Notes: generated from the sequence alone by a model not told the origin. Positions 23,097 through 31,461 are shown, counted from the first letter of the stretch. The stretch: DNA of 34,062 nucleotides from Oscillospiraceae bacterium (GCA_015065885.1 SVPJ01000026.1:1-34062); one strand, 5' to 3'. Numbers and translations: made by a program.

Positions 23097-24757
23097 GTAT
23101 TCGGATCCCCCTTCTTATCCTGCTGCTGTTTCAATGCGGCAAACCGTAGAAGTTGTTTTCTGGAGGATACACCGAGCTTGCCGTATATGTTTTTGTTATG
23201 GTACTTCATTGTATTCTCCTGAATGCCGAGAATTGCAGCAATTTCCTGTGCCGTCTTGCCTTCGAGATACAGTTCGTAAATACGGGATTCCGTAGGCGTT
23301 AGCGTCTTCAGGTTGCAAATAAAGAAGTCGTAATCTTCCAACACGATCTTCTTCTTTTGATCTTCGATAAGATGTAGGATCTCGTTTTGAGCCAGCTCGT
23401 ATTCTTCAAGGGCTTTCTCGTAAGCGAGTTTTGTGCGTTGTGCTTCTTCCTCGGCTGCTTGTTTGGCTGCCTGCAGGCTCTGCAGTTGCTCCTCATAGGC
23501 AACATTTCTACGGGCAAGATACTCAAACAGGTCATCGATCTCGCGAATCCTTAGTTGGTCTCCGTGGTCTCCGCTGCATTTCACCTGATCGATCTTCTTA
23601 AGGATGGGGGATACATATTTTTTGCTCATAAACAAGCAGTAGGCAAAAGCAAACAGAACGACGAACAAGATAATACTCGCCGTCTTCATTTGTCCTTGAC
23701 GGATTTGTGCGTTGTACTGACTTTCGATCATCATGAGTGCAACGGTAAAGGTGTGATTGCCAAGCTTGATGCTTTGTGTTTTTCCGATGCATTTTTCCGT
23801 TCCGAAGTCAAATACGGTAGCATCATTCTGTCTTGAGACCTTCACGGATTCCGAACTCGGCATATTATACCGATTGGAATTGAATTGTCCCGCAAAGCCT
23901 TCCGATTTTTCGTCGAGAAGCGCTCCGACAAGCTGTCCCAGTTTGCTGTCGTTTGCCTTCTTCGATAACTGAAAATACAAGTCGTTTATTTCAAAGCCGC
24001 AAACACCGATGATATTGTCTCTGGCATCACGAATCGGTGTATATACGTACCGTGCTCGTTCCCAAGTGTCCGGGATGTCGACGGTTGGACTTAGAATATA
24101 GTAGGTTCCCTTGGTGAATTCGGATTCGCAGTTGTTGAAGAAATCTGTGCGCATTTCGTTGCTCCACCCACTATGGAAGGTTAGATTACCTTCTTTGCCG
24201 GTGGAGAAGGAGCCTCGGTACAGGGCAATTTCATTGTTAACGGTACTTTCGGAATACAGATTGATGTACTTGAGATAAATACCGTTGTACAGCTGCGGGT
24301 CGGATTGACCGTTGACAGTGGTATCCAAAATGTAGAATGCGCCGCTGCTTGGGGCAAGCTGCATATTCAGATAAACGGTGTTGTACAGCTCAAGCTGTAA
24401 CGCCGAAAGCGCTTCGGTATTATTTTTCAGATCTTCAAATGTAAGATTGTTATCAACCAAAAAGTGTTCCAACGTTGCTTCGATCTGATCGGAGAAGGAA
24501 AGAGCGTGTGCAGCAGCTTTGTTATAGTCATGCTCGATGTAATCTGTATAAGACAAAAGCTGAGTATCCAGCACCTCCATGACCCTTGCATTCGTTGGAT
24601 TCATTACGCCAAACAGGTTCAAAAGAAGCAAGATCAAAGATAGCACTAAGGCAATTGCCGAGATAATGTACAGGACAAAACGTCTGCGCATAGAAACGCC
24701 TTCCGCCTTGATCTGTTTGAGGATGCTTGCAATATTGATTTTTTGGAGTCGTTTCAT
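23093..24757 (-). CDS. Transmembrane LuxR-type regulator with extracytoplasmic sensor domain
   Basis: The 554-residue product joins a sensor and a DNA-binding output in one chain. TM1 is about 27-49. The extracytoplasmic region (50-355) resembles a double Cache domain in the YVYTPIRDARDNIIGVCGFEI segment (237-257). TM2 is about 359-377. A short linker follows (YVSPILKKIDQV...REIDDLFEYL), then a coiled coil (418-470) and a LuxR/GerE helix-turn-helix (LTPTESRIYELYLEGKTAQEIAAILGI..., 486-540, with KYHNKNIYGKLGVSS). There is no kinase, receiver or diguanylate cyclase domain. The simplest reading is a one-component membrane regulator whose ligand signal passes through the coiled coil to DNA binding at the membrane. 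It lies 18 bases after a solute-binding lipoprotein gene, its probable partner. CACGCTCC-type sequence before the ATG gives a modest GGAG site. Confidence 0.9.
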   Translation of the reverse strand: MKRLQKINIASILKQIKAEGVSMRRRFVLYIISAIALVLSLILLLLNLFGVMNPTNARVMEVLDTQLLSYTDYIEHDYNKAAAHALSFSDQIEATLEHFLVDNNLTFEDLKNNTEALSALQLELYNTVYLNMQLAPSSGAFYILDTTVNGQSDPQLYNGIYLKYINLYSESTVNNEIALYRGSFSTGKEGNLTFHSGWSNEMRTDFFNNCESEFTKGTYYILSPTVDIPDTWERARYVYTPIRDARDNIIGVCGFEINDLYFQLSKKANDSKLGQLVGALLDEKSEGFAGQFNSNRYNMPSSESVKVSRQNDATVFDFGTEKCIGKTQSIKLGNHTFTVALMMIESQYNAQIRQGQMKTASIILFVVLFAFAYCLFMSKKYVSPILKKIDQVKCSGDHGDQLRIREIDDLFEYLARRNVAYEEQLQSLQAAKQAAEEEAQRTKLAYEKALEEYELAQNEILHLIEDQKKKIVLEDYDFFICNLKTLTPTESRIYELYLEGKTAQEIAAILGIQENTMKYHNKNIYGKLGVSSRKQLLRFAALKQQQDKKGDPNT

Positions 24758-24775
24758 GTCCTTACATCACGCTCC

Positions 24776-26137
24776 TTATTCGGTTGACAGAGCCTTAAGC
24801 TCGGTGAGTGAAGATTCAACAAGCTCGTTCAGCACCTTGTCAGGATCCTCGCCGTTAGCTACCCGTTTTACATATTGATTGTGTGCAGACGACAAGACCG
24901 CCTTAACGTTCTTTTCAAAATTAAGCTGGATGCCCGAAGCGCCGTCGTAGAGGGGAAGCGCATAGAAGGAATAGTCCTCCAGCATGGTATCTACTGCCCG
25001 ATAAACACTGCGATAACTTTCCTTTTCGATGATACTGAAGTCGCTGAACAAGGCGTCAAAAGCTTCGGTGGTAACAGGAAGATAGCCGGCGTTGGTTACG
25101 AAGTCGAGGTTGTGATCCTTCTCAGTCAGCCACTTAGCGAGAATGTATGCTGCCTGATTCTTGCGTTCGTCACTATTCTTTACAGCAAAGAGTCCGCCTC
25201 CACGGTAGATCACGCCTACAGTATTGTCCGTGAAGGTGGGATACGGCAGAGCAATCGACTCGATGGCCTCGGTGGTGTTATCCGCATAGATCACCTCGTC
25301 GGGCTGATACAGCACGTCGGCGGTGGAGCCGGTATTGGCAATGATCTCGACGGTCTTCCAACGTGCGGCGGCATAACCGTCTTCAAGACAAATGCCACCA
25401 TAGATAGCTGTTTCAGCCAATGGAATCCAAATTGTCTTGAAGGCATCATCATCAAGGCGCAGACGTCCGTTACGGATAAGCTCGCTGCCATTGGCTTTCA
25501 TGCCCACATAGGCATAGTTATAGTAGTCGTTAATCTGCATAAAGTTTTGACCGTTTGACCAGTCGTAGTATTTCCGTGCCGTATCAAACACTTGGTCAAA
25601 GGTATTAAGATCGTCAACGGATATACCGGTGGCCGTGCTGAAACGGTCAAACAGGGTTTTGTTGAGATATAACGCTTCCGCAGATTTTGCTACGGGAAGC
25701 ATCAGCAGCTCCTCACCAAAGTACCCCTCAAGCAAAAAATCCTTATAAAAGCAGGACAGCTCCTTTTCCGAGAAATAATCGTCCCAGGACAGAAGCCGTT
25801 CCTTGCCGATCAGCTCAACAACACGGGGATAGGCGGTAAAGAGATCCGGCATCGTATCGGCGCCCGGCTCTCCGTTTGCCGAGGCAGATAATGCCTTGTC
25901 GATGGCCGAGGAACTGGTAACCGATTCCACGTTGATCGTAATACCTTTTTCTTTTCCAACCGTTTGGTTAAATTCGTTGATAACATCGTTCAGCGGCGAT
26001 TTGGTTTGGCTGCCGTAAACGTGCCACATGGTCAGCGTGACCGGATTTTCAGGACTGAGTACCGTGCTGCTTTGTTTGCATCCGGAAAAACAAGTCAGCA
26101 GGATTACAAAACATAATAAGCTTGCGATTCTTTTCAT
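24776..26137 (-). CDS. Family 1 extracellular solute-binding lipoprotein (sugar type), no permease nearby
   Basis: The ATG at 26137 follows GGAAGGTGG and starts a lipoprotein signal with the lipobox CFSGC (Cys20); the 14-codon extension upstream is rejected. The 453-residue mature form opens with VTLTMWHVYGSQTKSPLNDVINEFNQT and includes PDLFTAYP, LLMLPVAKSAEALYLNKTLFD, VGVIYRGGGLFAVKNSDERKNQAAYILAKWLTE and GYLPVTTEAFDALF. All these are typical of family 1 (UgpB/MalE-like) binding proteins of carbohydrate ABC importers. No permease or ATPase genes lie in the operon or the window. The next gene downstream is the membrane LuxR regulator, so a sensory rather than transport role is likely. A consensus promoter and a 20-bp palindrome lie upstream. 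Confidence 0.9.
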   Translation of the reverse strand: MKRIASLLCFVILLTCFSGCKQSSTVLSPENPVTLTMWHVYGSQTKSPLNDVINEFNQTVGKEKGITINVESVTSSSAIDKALSASANGEPGADTMPDLFTAYPRVVELIGKERLLSWDDYFSEKELSCFYKDFLLEGYFGEELLMLPVAKSAEALYLNKTLFDRFSTATGISVDDLNTFDQVFDTARKYYDWSNGQNFMQINDYYNYAYVGMKANGSELIRNGRLRLDDDAFKTIWIPLAETAIYGGICLEDGYAAARWKTVEIIANTGSTADVLYQPDEVIYADNTTEAIESIALPYPTFTDNTVGVIYRGGGLFAVKNSDERKNQAAYILAKWLTEKDHNLDFVTNAGYLPVTTEAFDALFSDFSIIEKESYRSVYRAVDTMLEDYSFYALPLYDGASGIQLNFEKNVKAVLSSAHNQYVKRVANGEDPDKVLNELVESSLTELKALSTE

Positions 26138-26313
26138 AGTGCCACCTTCCAGTATGGGTTTTCCCACCCAAATTCCCACCCTTTTTGAAAATATTTTTGC
26201 CGTTCCTACCCGTTTTTGCCGATTTGGGTAGGGTCAAAAAAGTAAAAATTTTTATAATTATATTTGTAAGGTTATTGAAGGAGGGTATAGATCTTGCCTT
26301 TGTCACGAAATTG

Positions 26314-26333
26314 ATAAAGGGGTACCCCTTTAT
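26314..26333. promoter_or_regulatory. Perfect 20-bp palindrome just downstream of the operon's -10 (operator candidate)
   Basis: ATAAAGGGGTACCCCTTTAT is fully self-complementary. It starts 14 bases past the -10 box of the minus-strand promoter, which places it at about +8 to +27. This is the expected place for a repressor operator of the solute-binding/LuxR/XRE operon. It has no loop and no T-tract, so it is not a terminator. Confidence 0.75.
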
Positions 26334-26346
26334 GTCGGTTAAGGTT

Positions 26347-26375
26347 ATTATATCACAAAACTTTGATTCAGTCAA
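26347..26375 (-). promoter_or_regulatory. Consensus promoter of the solute-binding / LuxR / XRE operon
   Basis: On the minus strand TTGACT (26375-26370), a 17-bp spacer and TATAAT (26352-26347). The leader to the ATG at 26137 is about 200 bases long. The stretch GTTTTGTGATATAATA around the -10 also occurs on the plus strand at 22529-22544. Confidence 0.85.
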
Positions 26376-26729
26376 GACTCTGCCGCCGTTGTCAGAAAAA
26401 ATTGCAAAATTACGGTGTGTCCGTATCACACGAACTGCGGTAAGCGTATCTCACGAAAAGCAGTGTGTACTGAGACAGGCGGTTGATTTGACGTTTTGAA
26501 AAACTTAGCTTCGCCGAACAGCACGCATCATCCTACCGATGCAAGTCGTGAGGATGGAGAATCAAAGAACTTCTTTGTCATTCGCCTGCGCTTTGAGAAC
26601 GGGAAAAAGTTTTTCATGCAAGGCAGCCTGCCACCGGATGGCTCCATAAAAACATCCCGAAAAGAAGCTTGTAGAAGAAATTTCGCTTTATAACGAATAT
26701 AAAACATAACAAATGCAAGAGGAGGTTCG
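26376..26729. other. Intergenic stretch without a supported gene
   Basis: A 65-codon plus-strand frame (26496-26693, ...FFVIRLRFENGKKFFMQGSLPPDG...) and an overlapping minus-strand frame exist, but neither has a ribosome binding site. A conserved-looking segment may be a gene relic, and I cannot name it. Otherwise I see nothing except the GAGGAGG site for the gene at 26730. Confidence 0.5.
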
Positions 26730-27290
26730 ATGAACCGGATGATTTGGCTGATTATGATCCCGTTCACGCTGGTCGTTGGCCTGATGCTGGCCGACTATGC
26801 CCATCACATCAGTCAAACGACGTCGGAGGAAGTCGAGGAAGACGGCTGTGTCCGAAACAACACAAACTATAATGCGCCTAAGACCATTACCTCCACGCTG
26901 ATCATCTCCTTCGATTGCCGGTTTTCCACTATGGATGTCGCCGAGCCGGGAACGCTTGGGAACCATATCTATCAGCTTCAGGCCAAGTTGGAGAACGGAG
27001 CGGTCAAAGGGACGTATCAGGTTTTGGATACCGGTGAGAAACGCTTATTCCGGGATAGTCACGTTTTTCTGAACAAGGTGCAGAATCTCGTCGAGAAATA
27101 CGACCTCGCTCAGTACAACGGTCAAAGCTATGAGGTTGCGGGGCTTCCCGGTGATTACGGCGTTCGGTTGGAGGTAGTATACGCCTCAGGCGAAAGAATC
27201 TATACTTACAACAATCAGGACAATTTTTTGCCCGACGGCGCAATGAACGAGCTTGTAAAGCTCTTTGAGCGCGGCGTGCAAGTCACTTAA
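26730..27290 (+). CDS. Membrane-anchored or secreted protein, unknown function
   Basis: The 186-residue product begins with a hydrophobic anchor (MIWLIMIPFTLVVGLMLADYAHHI) after a strong GAGGAGG site. The rest is soluble and reads as an alpha/beta domain: CVRNNTNYNAPKTITSTLIISFDCRFSTMD, LENGAVKGTYQV and YEVAGLPGDYGVRLEVVYASGERIYTYNNQDNFLP, ending in a helix MNELVKLFER. The 'GD.G..L.V.Y..G..I...NN' part is like domains in Clostridial proteins that are annotated only as hypothetical. The next gene starts 18 bases after the stop, so an operon of small unknown genes is likely. Confidence 0.75.
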   Translation: MNRMIWLIMIPFTLVVGLMLADYAHHISQTTSEEVEEDGCVRNNTNYNAPKTITSTLIISFDCRFSTMDVAEPGTLGNHIYQLQAKLENGAVKGTYQVLDTGEKRLFRDSHVFLNKVQNLVEKYDLAQYNGQSYEVAGLPGDYGVRLEVVYASGERIYTYNNQDNFLPDGAMNELVKLFERGVQVT

Positions 27291-27308
27291 AAAACAGGAG
27301 GTATTTGT

Positions 27309-27752
27309 ATGAATTACGTTGGAAAATGGGTGTTTCATTCTATCGGTGCAATAAATGAAAACGACGAGATGGTTTACATGGATGCGGAGGAATATCTGAA
27401 TTCGCCGATGCCCTATGTGGATGAAACGGATGAGGAAGCAGTCGCAGACGAACTGAAGGAGAGACAGCAGATGATCGGCGGTCAGATCGCTGTGTGCGAG
27501 GACGGCAAGCTGTATATGCTGATGCCTCTGCCGGAAGGGGTATCGAAAGAGGAAGTCGATCAGGCTGTTAAGGCAGGTATCATCAAGCTGTACGATGGCA
27601 TGATGACCGACGAGCCGAAGGCTTGGGAGGAGCGTAACGGCGAGCTTTGGCTAGAGGTCGGAGAAGGCATGAGCGAGGACGGCTGGGCAAAGCTCTCCGA
27701 TGATGACGGGCATCTGCTCTTTATGACCACCCGATATGTAAAATCAGAATGA
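27309..27752 (+). CDS. Acidic protein, unknown function, lipocalin-like pattern
   Basis: The 147-residue product starts MNYVGKWVFHSIGAINENDEMVYMDAEEYLNSP after an ACAGGAGG site. It then has an acidic helix (VDETDEEAVADELKERQQ) and strands GQIAVCEDGKLYMLMPLP, ELWLEVGEGM and HLLFMTTRYVKSE. 'GKW.F.S', a short strand-rich body and a final 'T..Y.K..' resemble small lipocalin-type domains found in Clostridia; this is only a resemblance. It has no signal peptide. Confidence 0.78.
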   Translation: MNYVGKWVFHSIGAINENDEMVYMDAEEYLNSPMPYVDETDEEAVADELKERQQMIGGQIAVCEDGKLYMLMPLPEGVSKEEVDQAVKAGIIKLYDGMMTDEPKAWEERNGELWLEVGEGMSEDGWAKLSDDDGHLLFMTTRYVKSE

Positions 27753-27761
27753 GGCAGCATT

Positions 27762-27974
27762 TTGAAAAAGAATTTGTTGATTTTAGGTATTCTGATCATC
27801 ATTATTGGTGTTATAGCCTTATTATTCTCTGCACTGCAAGGATACGGATACTATCATTTGCTTGACGGAGATGCAGACCTGTACATCAGATTGCACAGGA
27901 GAATGATCCTATTTTTTGTGATTGGAATTGTTCTTGTGGTGATTGGAGTATCGTGCATTATCATTCGTAGATAA
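27762..27974 (+). CDS. Two-helix membrane protein, 70 residues, TTG start
   Basis: The frame opens at TTG 27762, nine bases after the stop of the previous gene, with GAGGCAG as a poor site. The product has two membrane helices (NLLILGILIIIIGVIALLFSAL and MILFFVIGIVLVVIGVSCIII) joined by a YGYYHLLDGDADLYIRLHRR loop, and a terminal RR. Such hairpin proteins are common and uninformative; coupling to the neighbour is likely. Confidence 0.6.
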   Translation: MKKNLLILGILIIIIGVIALLFSALQGYGYYHLLDGDADLYIRLHRRMILFFVIGIVLVVIGVSCIIIRR

Positions 27975-27987
27975 TTAGTTGTATATT

Positions 27988-28023
27988 TCTCTGCAAGCGG
28001 AGTAACCGCAAAAGGCGCAGAGA
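27988..28023 (+). repeat. Branched inverted repeat in the leader of the DUF6935-like gene
   Basis: TCTCTGC (27988-27994) pairs with GCAGAGA (28017-28023) and encloses a second stem, GCGG-agtaa-CCGC (27997-28009). It ends about ten bases before the AAGGAGGA site of the next gene and has no T-tract, so an RNA leader structure is possible. Confidence 0.5.
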
Positions 28024-28044
28024 CTTTATAAGGAGGAATAGAAT

Positions 28045-28644
28045 ATGGGTATTTTCGATTCGTTGAAAAGAACTGTGGAGTCTACATTAAAAAAAGAGGC
28101 TTCGAAAGCAGTAAATAATGCGGTGCAGTCTGTAGGAAAAGGCAAAAACCGTTCCGAGAGTTTTACCTTTGCTACACTTCCAACCAATGTTGATGAACTG
28201 CAGACTTTGCCGGAGGCGTCTTTGGATTCCGCTTTCAAAACAACGGCGTTAACGATTGTCGCTCTGTGCCGTTATGAACATAGCCCGGACGAGGCTATTG
28301 AAATGTTGAATTTTCTGAAAGGTCCCGCAGAGGTCAGCACATATGAAAAGCAGTTTATCAGGGAGCGATTGACGGGGAAGATGTATAAGGCGCGTTCCTT
28401 CTTCGCCGGGGCAACCCCGCAAAACGGCTATACGCCCACCGTGCCCTATACCGTTACCGTCAGCGAAACGCCCTATTCCTTTGATGAGGACAATTGGGCA
28501 ACGTTGTATGTGTCCAGCGGCGGGTCGGATAATCCAAGACCGATCAAGCTGCGTAAAAAACCGTCTACCGGTCAGTGGTTCTTAAATGATATCCAATGCC
28601 TTGCCGATATCCGTATCCCTGTGGAAGAGGATCCGTGGGCATAA
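28045..28644 (+). CDS. DUF6935-like cytoplasmic protein
   Basis: The 199-residue product begins MGIFDSLKRTVESTLKKEASKAVNNAVQSVG, an amphipathic helix, then FTFATLPTNVDELQTLPEASLDSAFKTTALTIVALCRYEHSPDEAIEMLNFLKGP, YEKQFIRERLTGKMYKARSFFAGATPQNGYTP and a strand-rich end that includes WFLNDIQCLADIRIPVEEDPWA. The middle 'LP.....ALTV.AL..Y......ALDMLN.LKGP..LS..EK.F' pattern is what I recall as DUF6935, known in Clostridia without assigned function. AAGGAGGA precedes the ATG. Proteins with DUF4428 or SPFH domains often occur with it, as the gene at 29097 does here. Confidence 0.78.
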   Translation: MGIFDSLKRTVESTLKKEASKAVNNAVQSVGKGKNRSESFTFATLPTNVDELQTLPEASLDSAFKTTALTIVALCRYEHSPDEAIEMLNFLKGPAEVSTYEKQFIRERLTGKMYKARSFFAGATPQNGYTPTVPYTVTVSETPYSFDEDNWATLYVSSGGSDNPRPIKLRKKPSTGQWFLNDIQCLADIRIPVEEDPWA

Positions 28645-29081
28645 GCGAAATGAGAATTGATATGTTCGACAGCGGATACTTCCGAATCATTGTACCGATT
28701 GGCTGGATGGCTTTTTACGGCATCGATAGCGAATGTAGGACAACGAAGAAAAAGGTACATATCTGTAAAGGTGCCAAGCTCGAAACAGACATTTTCACCC
28801 ATGCCGGTATCACGATATGCTTTTTCGACAGACAGGATTATTATCTTTCTCCTAAATTTATCTACGATAATGTAACAGACATGGAAGCGTTCACCCTCGG
28901 CGCGTACACATGGAACGGATACACCTGCACCAGCCTCGGCTATCCCTATACCATGCTGGAAGCAAAGCATGACGGATGCGTCTTTCAGGTGATGATCCTG
29001 ATGAAAAACGGCGAACACGAGATTTCACTTGATGACACAGACGTAAAAATAATTTTAGAAAGTCTTACACAAACAAATTAA
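28635..29081 (+). CDS. Unknown protein, 148 residues, GTG start overlapping the DUF6935-like gene
   Basis: The GTG at 28635 has GGAAGAGG at proper distance and overlaps the previous stop by ten bases; an ATG at 28650 is the alternative. The product has MRIDMFDSGYFRIIVPIGWMAFYGIDSECRTTKKKVHICKGAKLETDIFTHAGITICFF, then YLSPKFIYDNVTDMEAFTLGAYTWNGYTCTSLGYPYTMLEA and VFQVMILMKNGEHEISLDD. 'F.I.VP.GWMAF...D' followed by 'WNGYTC' is a pattern seen in Clostridial proteins grouped with DUF6935; I know no function for it. Translation coupling implies a joint role. Confidence 0.72.
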   Translation: MGISEMRIDMFDSGYFRIIVPIGWMAFYGIDSECRTTKKKVHICKGAKLETDIFTHAGITICFFDRQDYYLSPKFIYDNVTDMEAFTLGAYTWNGYTCTSLGYPYTMLEAKHDGCVFQVMILMKNGEHEISLDDTDVKIILESLTQTN

Positions 29082-29096
29082 CAAGGAGGAACTACT

Positions 29097-29855
29097 ATGG
29101 CAAAGCATACATGTGCAATCTGCGGAGCAGAGGTAGGTTTGATCTCCGAACAAAAACTGGCAGACGGCAATTACATCTGCCGCAAGGTCTGCTCAAAGAA
29201 GTGTCTGAAAATCTTCGATAAGGTCGAAGCGACACTCGATTCAGTAAAATCCCACATCGAACAGGTCGAGTTCGGTACAAAAGCGTGGAATCAGATCTTC
29301 GTACCGCTGACGAAAACAAAAGTCAAGGAAGAAAAGCTGAAACGTTTCGGAAAGAACGGTGAGTTGTATGTATCTCCCTCGACAGGTCTTATTGCTCTCA
29401 CCGAAAACCGCTATAAGATCTTTATCTTCGGAAAATCAACCATCGCCTGCGTTTACCGTCTTGCCGATCTTTACGGATACGATTACGATTCCGAAACGGT
29501 AAAGAATTCCGAAGGGAAAGAAGAGACCAAGCATTACTGTATTCTCATGTTCAACAATACGCCCGGCATGTATGAAGTGCGTATGGAGATCAGAAATTCG
29601 AAAGAGTTTGACGAGATGGCGAAGTATTTCGATACGCAGTTCGGCATCCAGAAAACGCTCAGAAACATTAAGAATACCTGGAAGCATCAGATTGATGCTG
29701 CCAAAGCGGTTGCAGGAGCATTCAAGGCAGTCAAAGACGGAACTATGGATGAAGCCAAAGCGGAAGAAACCACGGAAGCACTGAATGCCGCACAGTACGG
29801 TGACAGAACAGAATGGATCGCCAAGGCGGATGCAGCGCTCGCATCTGTTAAATAA
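29097..29855 (+). CDS. DUF4428 (zinc-ribbon) protein with C-terminal PH-like part
   Basis: The 252-residue product opens with a Cys4 zinc ribbon: CAICGAEVG (C-x2-C), then a second pair at CRKVCSKKC. This is the DUF4428 signature. The middle (LYVSPSTGLIALTENRYKIFIFGKSTIACVYRLADLYGYDYDSE, HYCILMFNNTPGMYEVRMEI) has the strand pattern of a PH-like or SHOCT-associated domain. The C-terminus is helical (IDAAKAVAGAFKAVKDG, KAEETTEALNAAQYGDR). AAGGAGGA precedes the ATG. The function is unknown; DUF4428 proteins are often next to SPFH/band-7 proteins, and a fragment of such a gene seems to survive at 32862. Confidence 0.85.
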   Translation: MAKHTCAICGAEVGLISEQKLADGNYICRKVCSKKCLKIFDKVEATLDSVKSHIEQVEFGTKAWNQIFVPLTKTKVKEEKLKRFGKNGELYVSPSTGLIALTENRYKIFIFGKSTIACVYRLADLYGYDYDSETVKNSEGKEETKHYCILMFNNTPGMYEVRMEIRNSKEFDEMAKYFDTQFGIQKTLRNIKNTWKHQIDAAKAVAGAFKAVKDGTMDEAKAEETTEALNAAQYGDRTEWIAKADAALASVK

Positions 29856-29883
29856 TAAACTGATTCACAGGAGGCATTATATT

Positions 29884-31344
29884 ATGAAAAAGCTATTATC
29901 TGTTGTTTTAGTATTGTTAATGATTTTGTCACTTGCTGCCTGCGGCGGTGACAAAACCGAGAAGGACGACACCACAAATCCGACGTCTTCCGACAAAACC
30001 AGTGAATCCGACAAAACCGGAGAAGCGAATGAAATCAAAACAACGCTGTTTACCCTCGCATATGATGACAGTGTTTGGAACTATATTGAAGATGAACTCA
30101 CAAACGAAGAGGATTACTGCTTCGTCAACCTTCAAATACTCGATCCGGATGATTCGGAATATTATCTGATCGATGCGGAAATTGAAGTGTCGCTTGAAGA
30201 GCCTTACGATTTCCGCGAGGATCTTGTATATTACGGCTTTGACCAGTATGAATACAAGGTAGAAGAAACCTATGAAACCGTCAAAATCGGCGGCGTTGAC
30301 CTTCTTAAATACAATGACGGAGAAGATACGCTTATTTACTTCAACCGCATCGAAGGTGCCGGAGCAACGGTTTGCATTGAGTTTGATGCAGAAGACATCA
30401 CCGACGGCCGTATTGGAGAACTTCTCAAAGGATTGACAGTTACCCTTGAGGATGTGGGCAATGAAGACGGTCCTTGGGAGTGGGAAGGCAAAGCATTTTC
30501 AACCGATGACCACAGCGTAACCGCCGGTGCTTTTACCGTAAGTTCAAAATTCATCCCCTTCGAGGAACACATTTCCACCTTTGAGACCTTTAACCACAGC
30601 ATTGCTGCAGTCGGGGATACAGTATATGTCCTGGTTGACGGTGAGCTCAGAGAGTGCCACTATGACGGTACGGAATTGGTGTTTGTAAGACCAATCGAGC
30701 TTCCCGAAGACGACTATGAAATTATGCATGCAACTGCTGACGGTTCGCTGTGGCTCAGCGGCTCCATGAATGATATTCTCTGCCTGAAAGACGGCGCTGT
30801 CGTAAATACCTATGAGGATATTGACAACCTTGCCATGCATCCCTCGGGAGCATGGGGTGTTGACTATTTCACTTCCAACGAATGCAATATCGTCACGTTC
30901 AACGGCGCTACCTACAGTGCAACACCCGTAATCTTTAAAGAAGCAGACACAATCATGAACGTGAATGTGGATGAAAACAACATTTATGTCTGCGCAAGTG
31001 CCGCAGATGACAGCGGACACAAGGTATTTATTTACAACAAAGACGGTGTTCTTCAGAAAACTCTTTGCGATGCGGAAGGCGAAGGACTCGGCAGCATCAC
31101 CTTTGTGACTCAGACCGCCAACGGATATATCGGCTTTGACGGCAATATGAGGGATGTTCTTCTTTGGAATAACGATGGCACTTTTATTGCCGAAATTTCC
31201 GACAGCGATCTGTTCGATACAAACTATCCGTGGTTCTGTTCGTCTACTGTTCTTTCTGACGGCAGCATTCTTACCCTTATGACAGACGAACGAGAAGATC
31301 GATCTGCAACCGAGGTAATCGTGTTTCAGGTCAAGGGTTTCTAA
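29884..31344 (+). CDS. Lipoprotein, 486 residues, with beta-propeller-like C-terminal part
   Basis: The ATG at 29884 follows CAGGAGG and gives a lipoprotein signal with LAAC (Cys20). A charged linker (GGDKTEKDDTTNPTSSDKTSESDKTGEANE) follows. An N-terminal alpha/beta domain (TLFTLAYDDSVWNYIEDEL...CIEFDAEDITDGRIGELLKGLTVTL) resembles the DUF4367/PsbP-like lipoprotein folds that end in 'I..LL..I'. The C-terminal 300 residues consist of strand repeats such as AVGDTVYVLVDGELRECHYDGTELV, ADGSLWLSGSMNDILCLKDGAVVNTY and NNIYVCASAADDSGHKVFIYNKDGVLQKTL, typical of beta-propeller blades. It is probably a surface-anchored binding protein; the ligand is unknown. It is the last gene before a stable hairpin at 31462. 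Confidence 0.85.
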   Translation: MKKLLSVVLVLLMILSLAACGGDKTEKDDTTNPTSSDKTSESDKTGEANEIKTTLFTLAYDDSVWNYIEDELTNEEDYCFVNLQILDPDDSEYYLIDAEIEVSLEEPYDFREDLVYYGFDQYEYKVEETYETVKIGGVDLLKYNDGEDTLIYFNRIEGAGATVCIEFDAEDITDGRIGELLKGLTVTLEDVGNEDGPWEWEGKAFSTDDHSVTAGAFTVSSKFIPFEEHISTFETFNHSIAAVGDTVYVLVDGELRECHYDGTELVFVRPIELPEDDYEIMHATADGSLWLSGSMNDILCLKDGAVVNTYEDIDNLAMHPSGAWGVDYFTSNECNIVTFNGATYSATPVIFKEADTIMNVNVDENNIYVCASAADDSGHKVFIYNKDGVLQKTLCDAEGEGLGSITFVTQTANGYIGFDGNMRDVLLWNNDGTFIAEISDSDLFDTNYPWFCSSTVLSDGSILTLMTDEREDRSATEVIVFQVKGF

Positions 31345-31461
31345 TCAAGAAACCATAAAGGATTGATTCGATATCTTGTACATCGTTGTGATCTCTGTAG
31401 ATTAACGATCGCTAATAAATGAGCGTATATTTTCCGGTAATCAATAGTAATCAATAGTAAC

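Noticed and set aside
24875-25558. A 227-codon plus-strand frame inside the solute-binding protein gene
   Set aside because: Antisense shadow; the minus-strand product has a full lipoprotein signal and family motifs.
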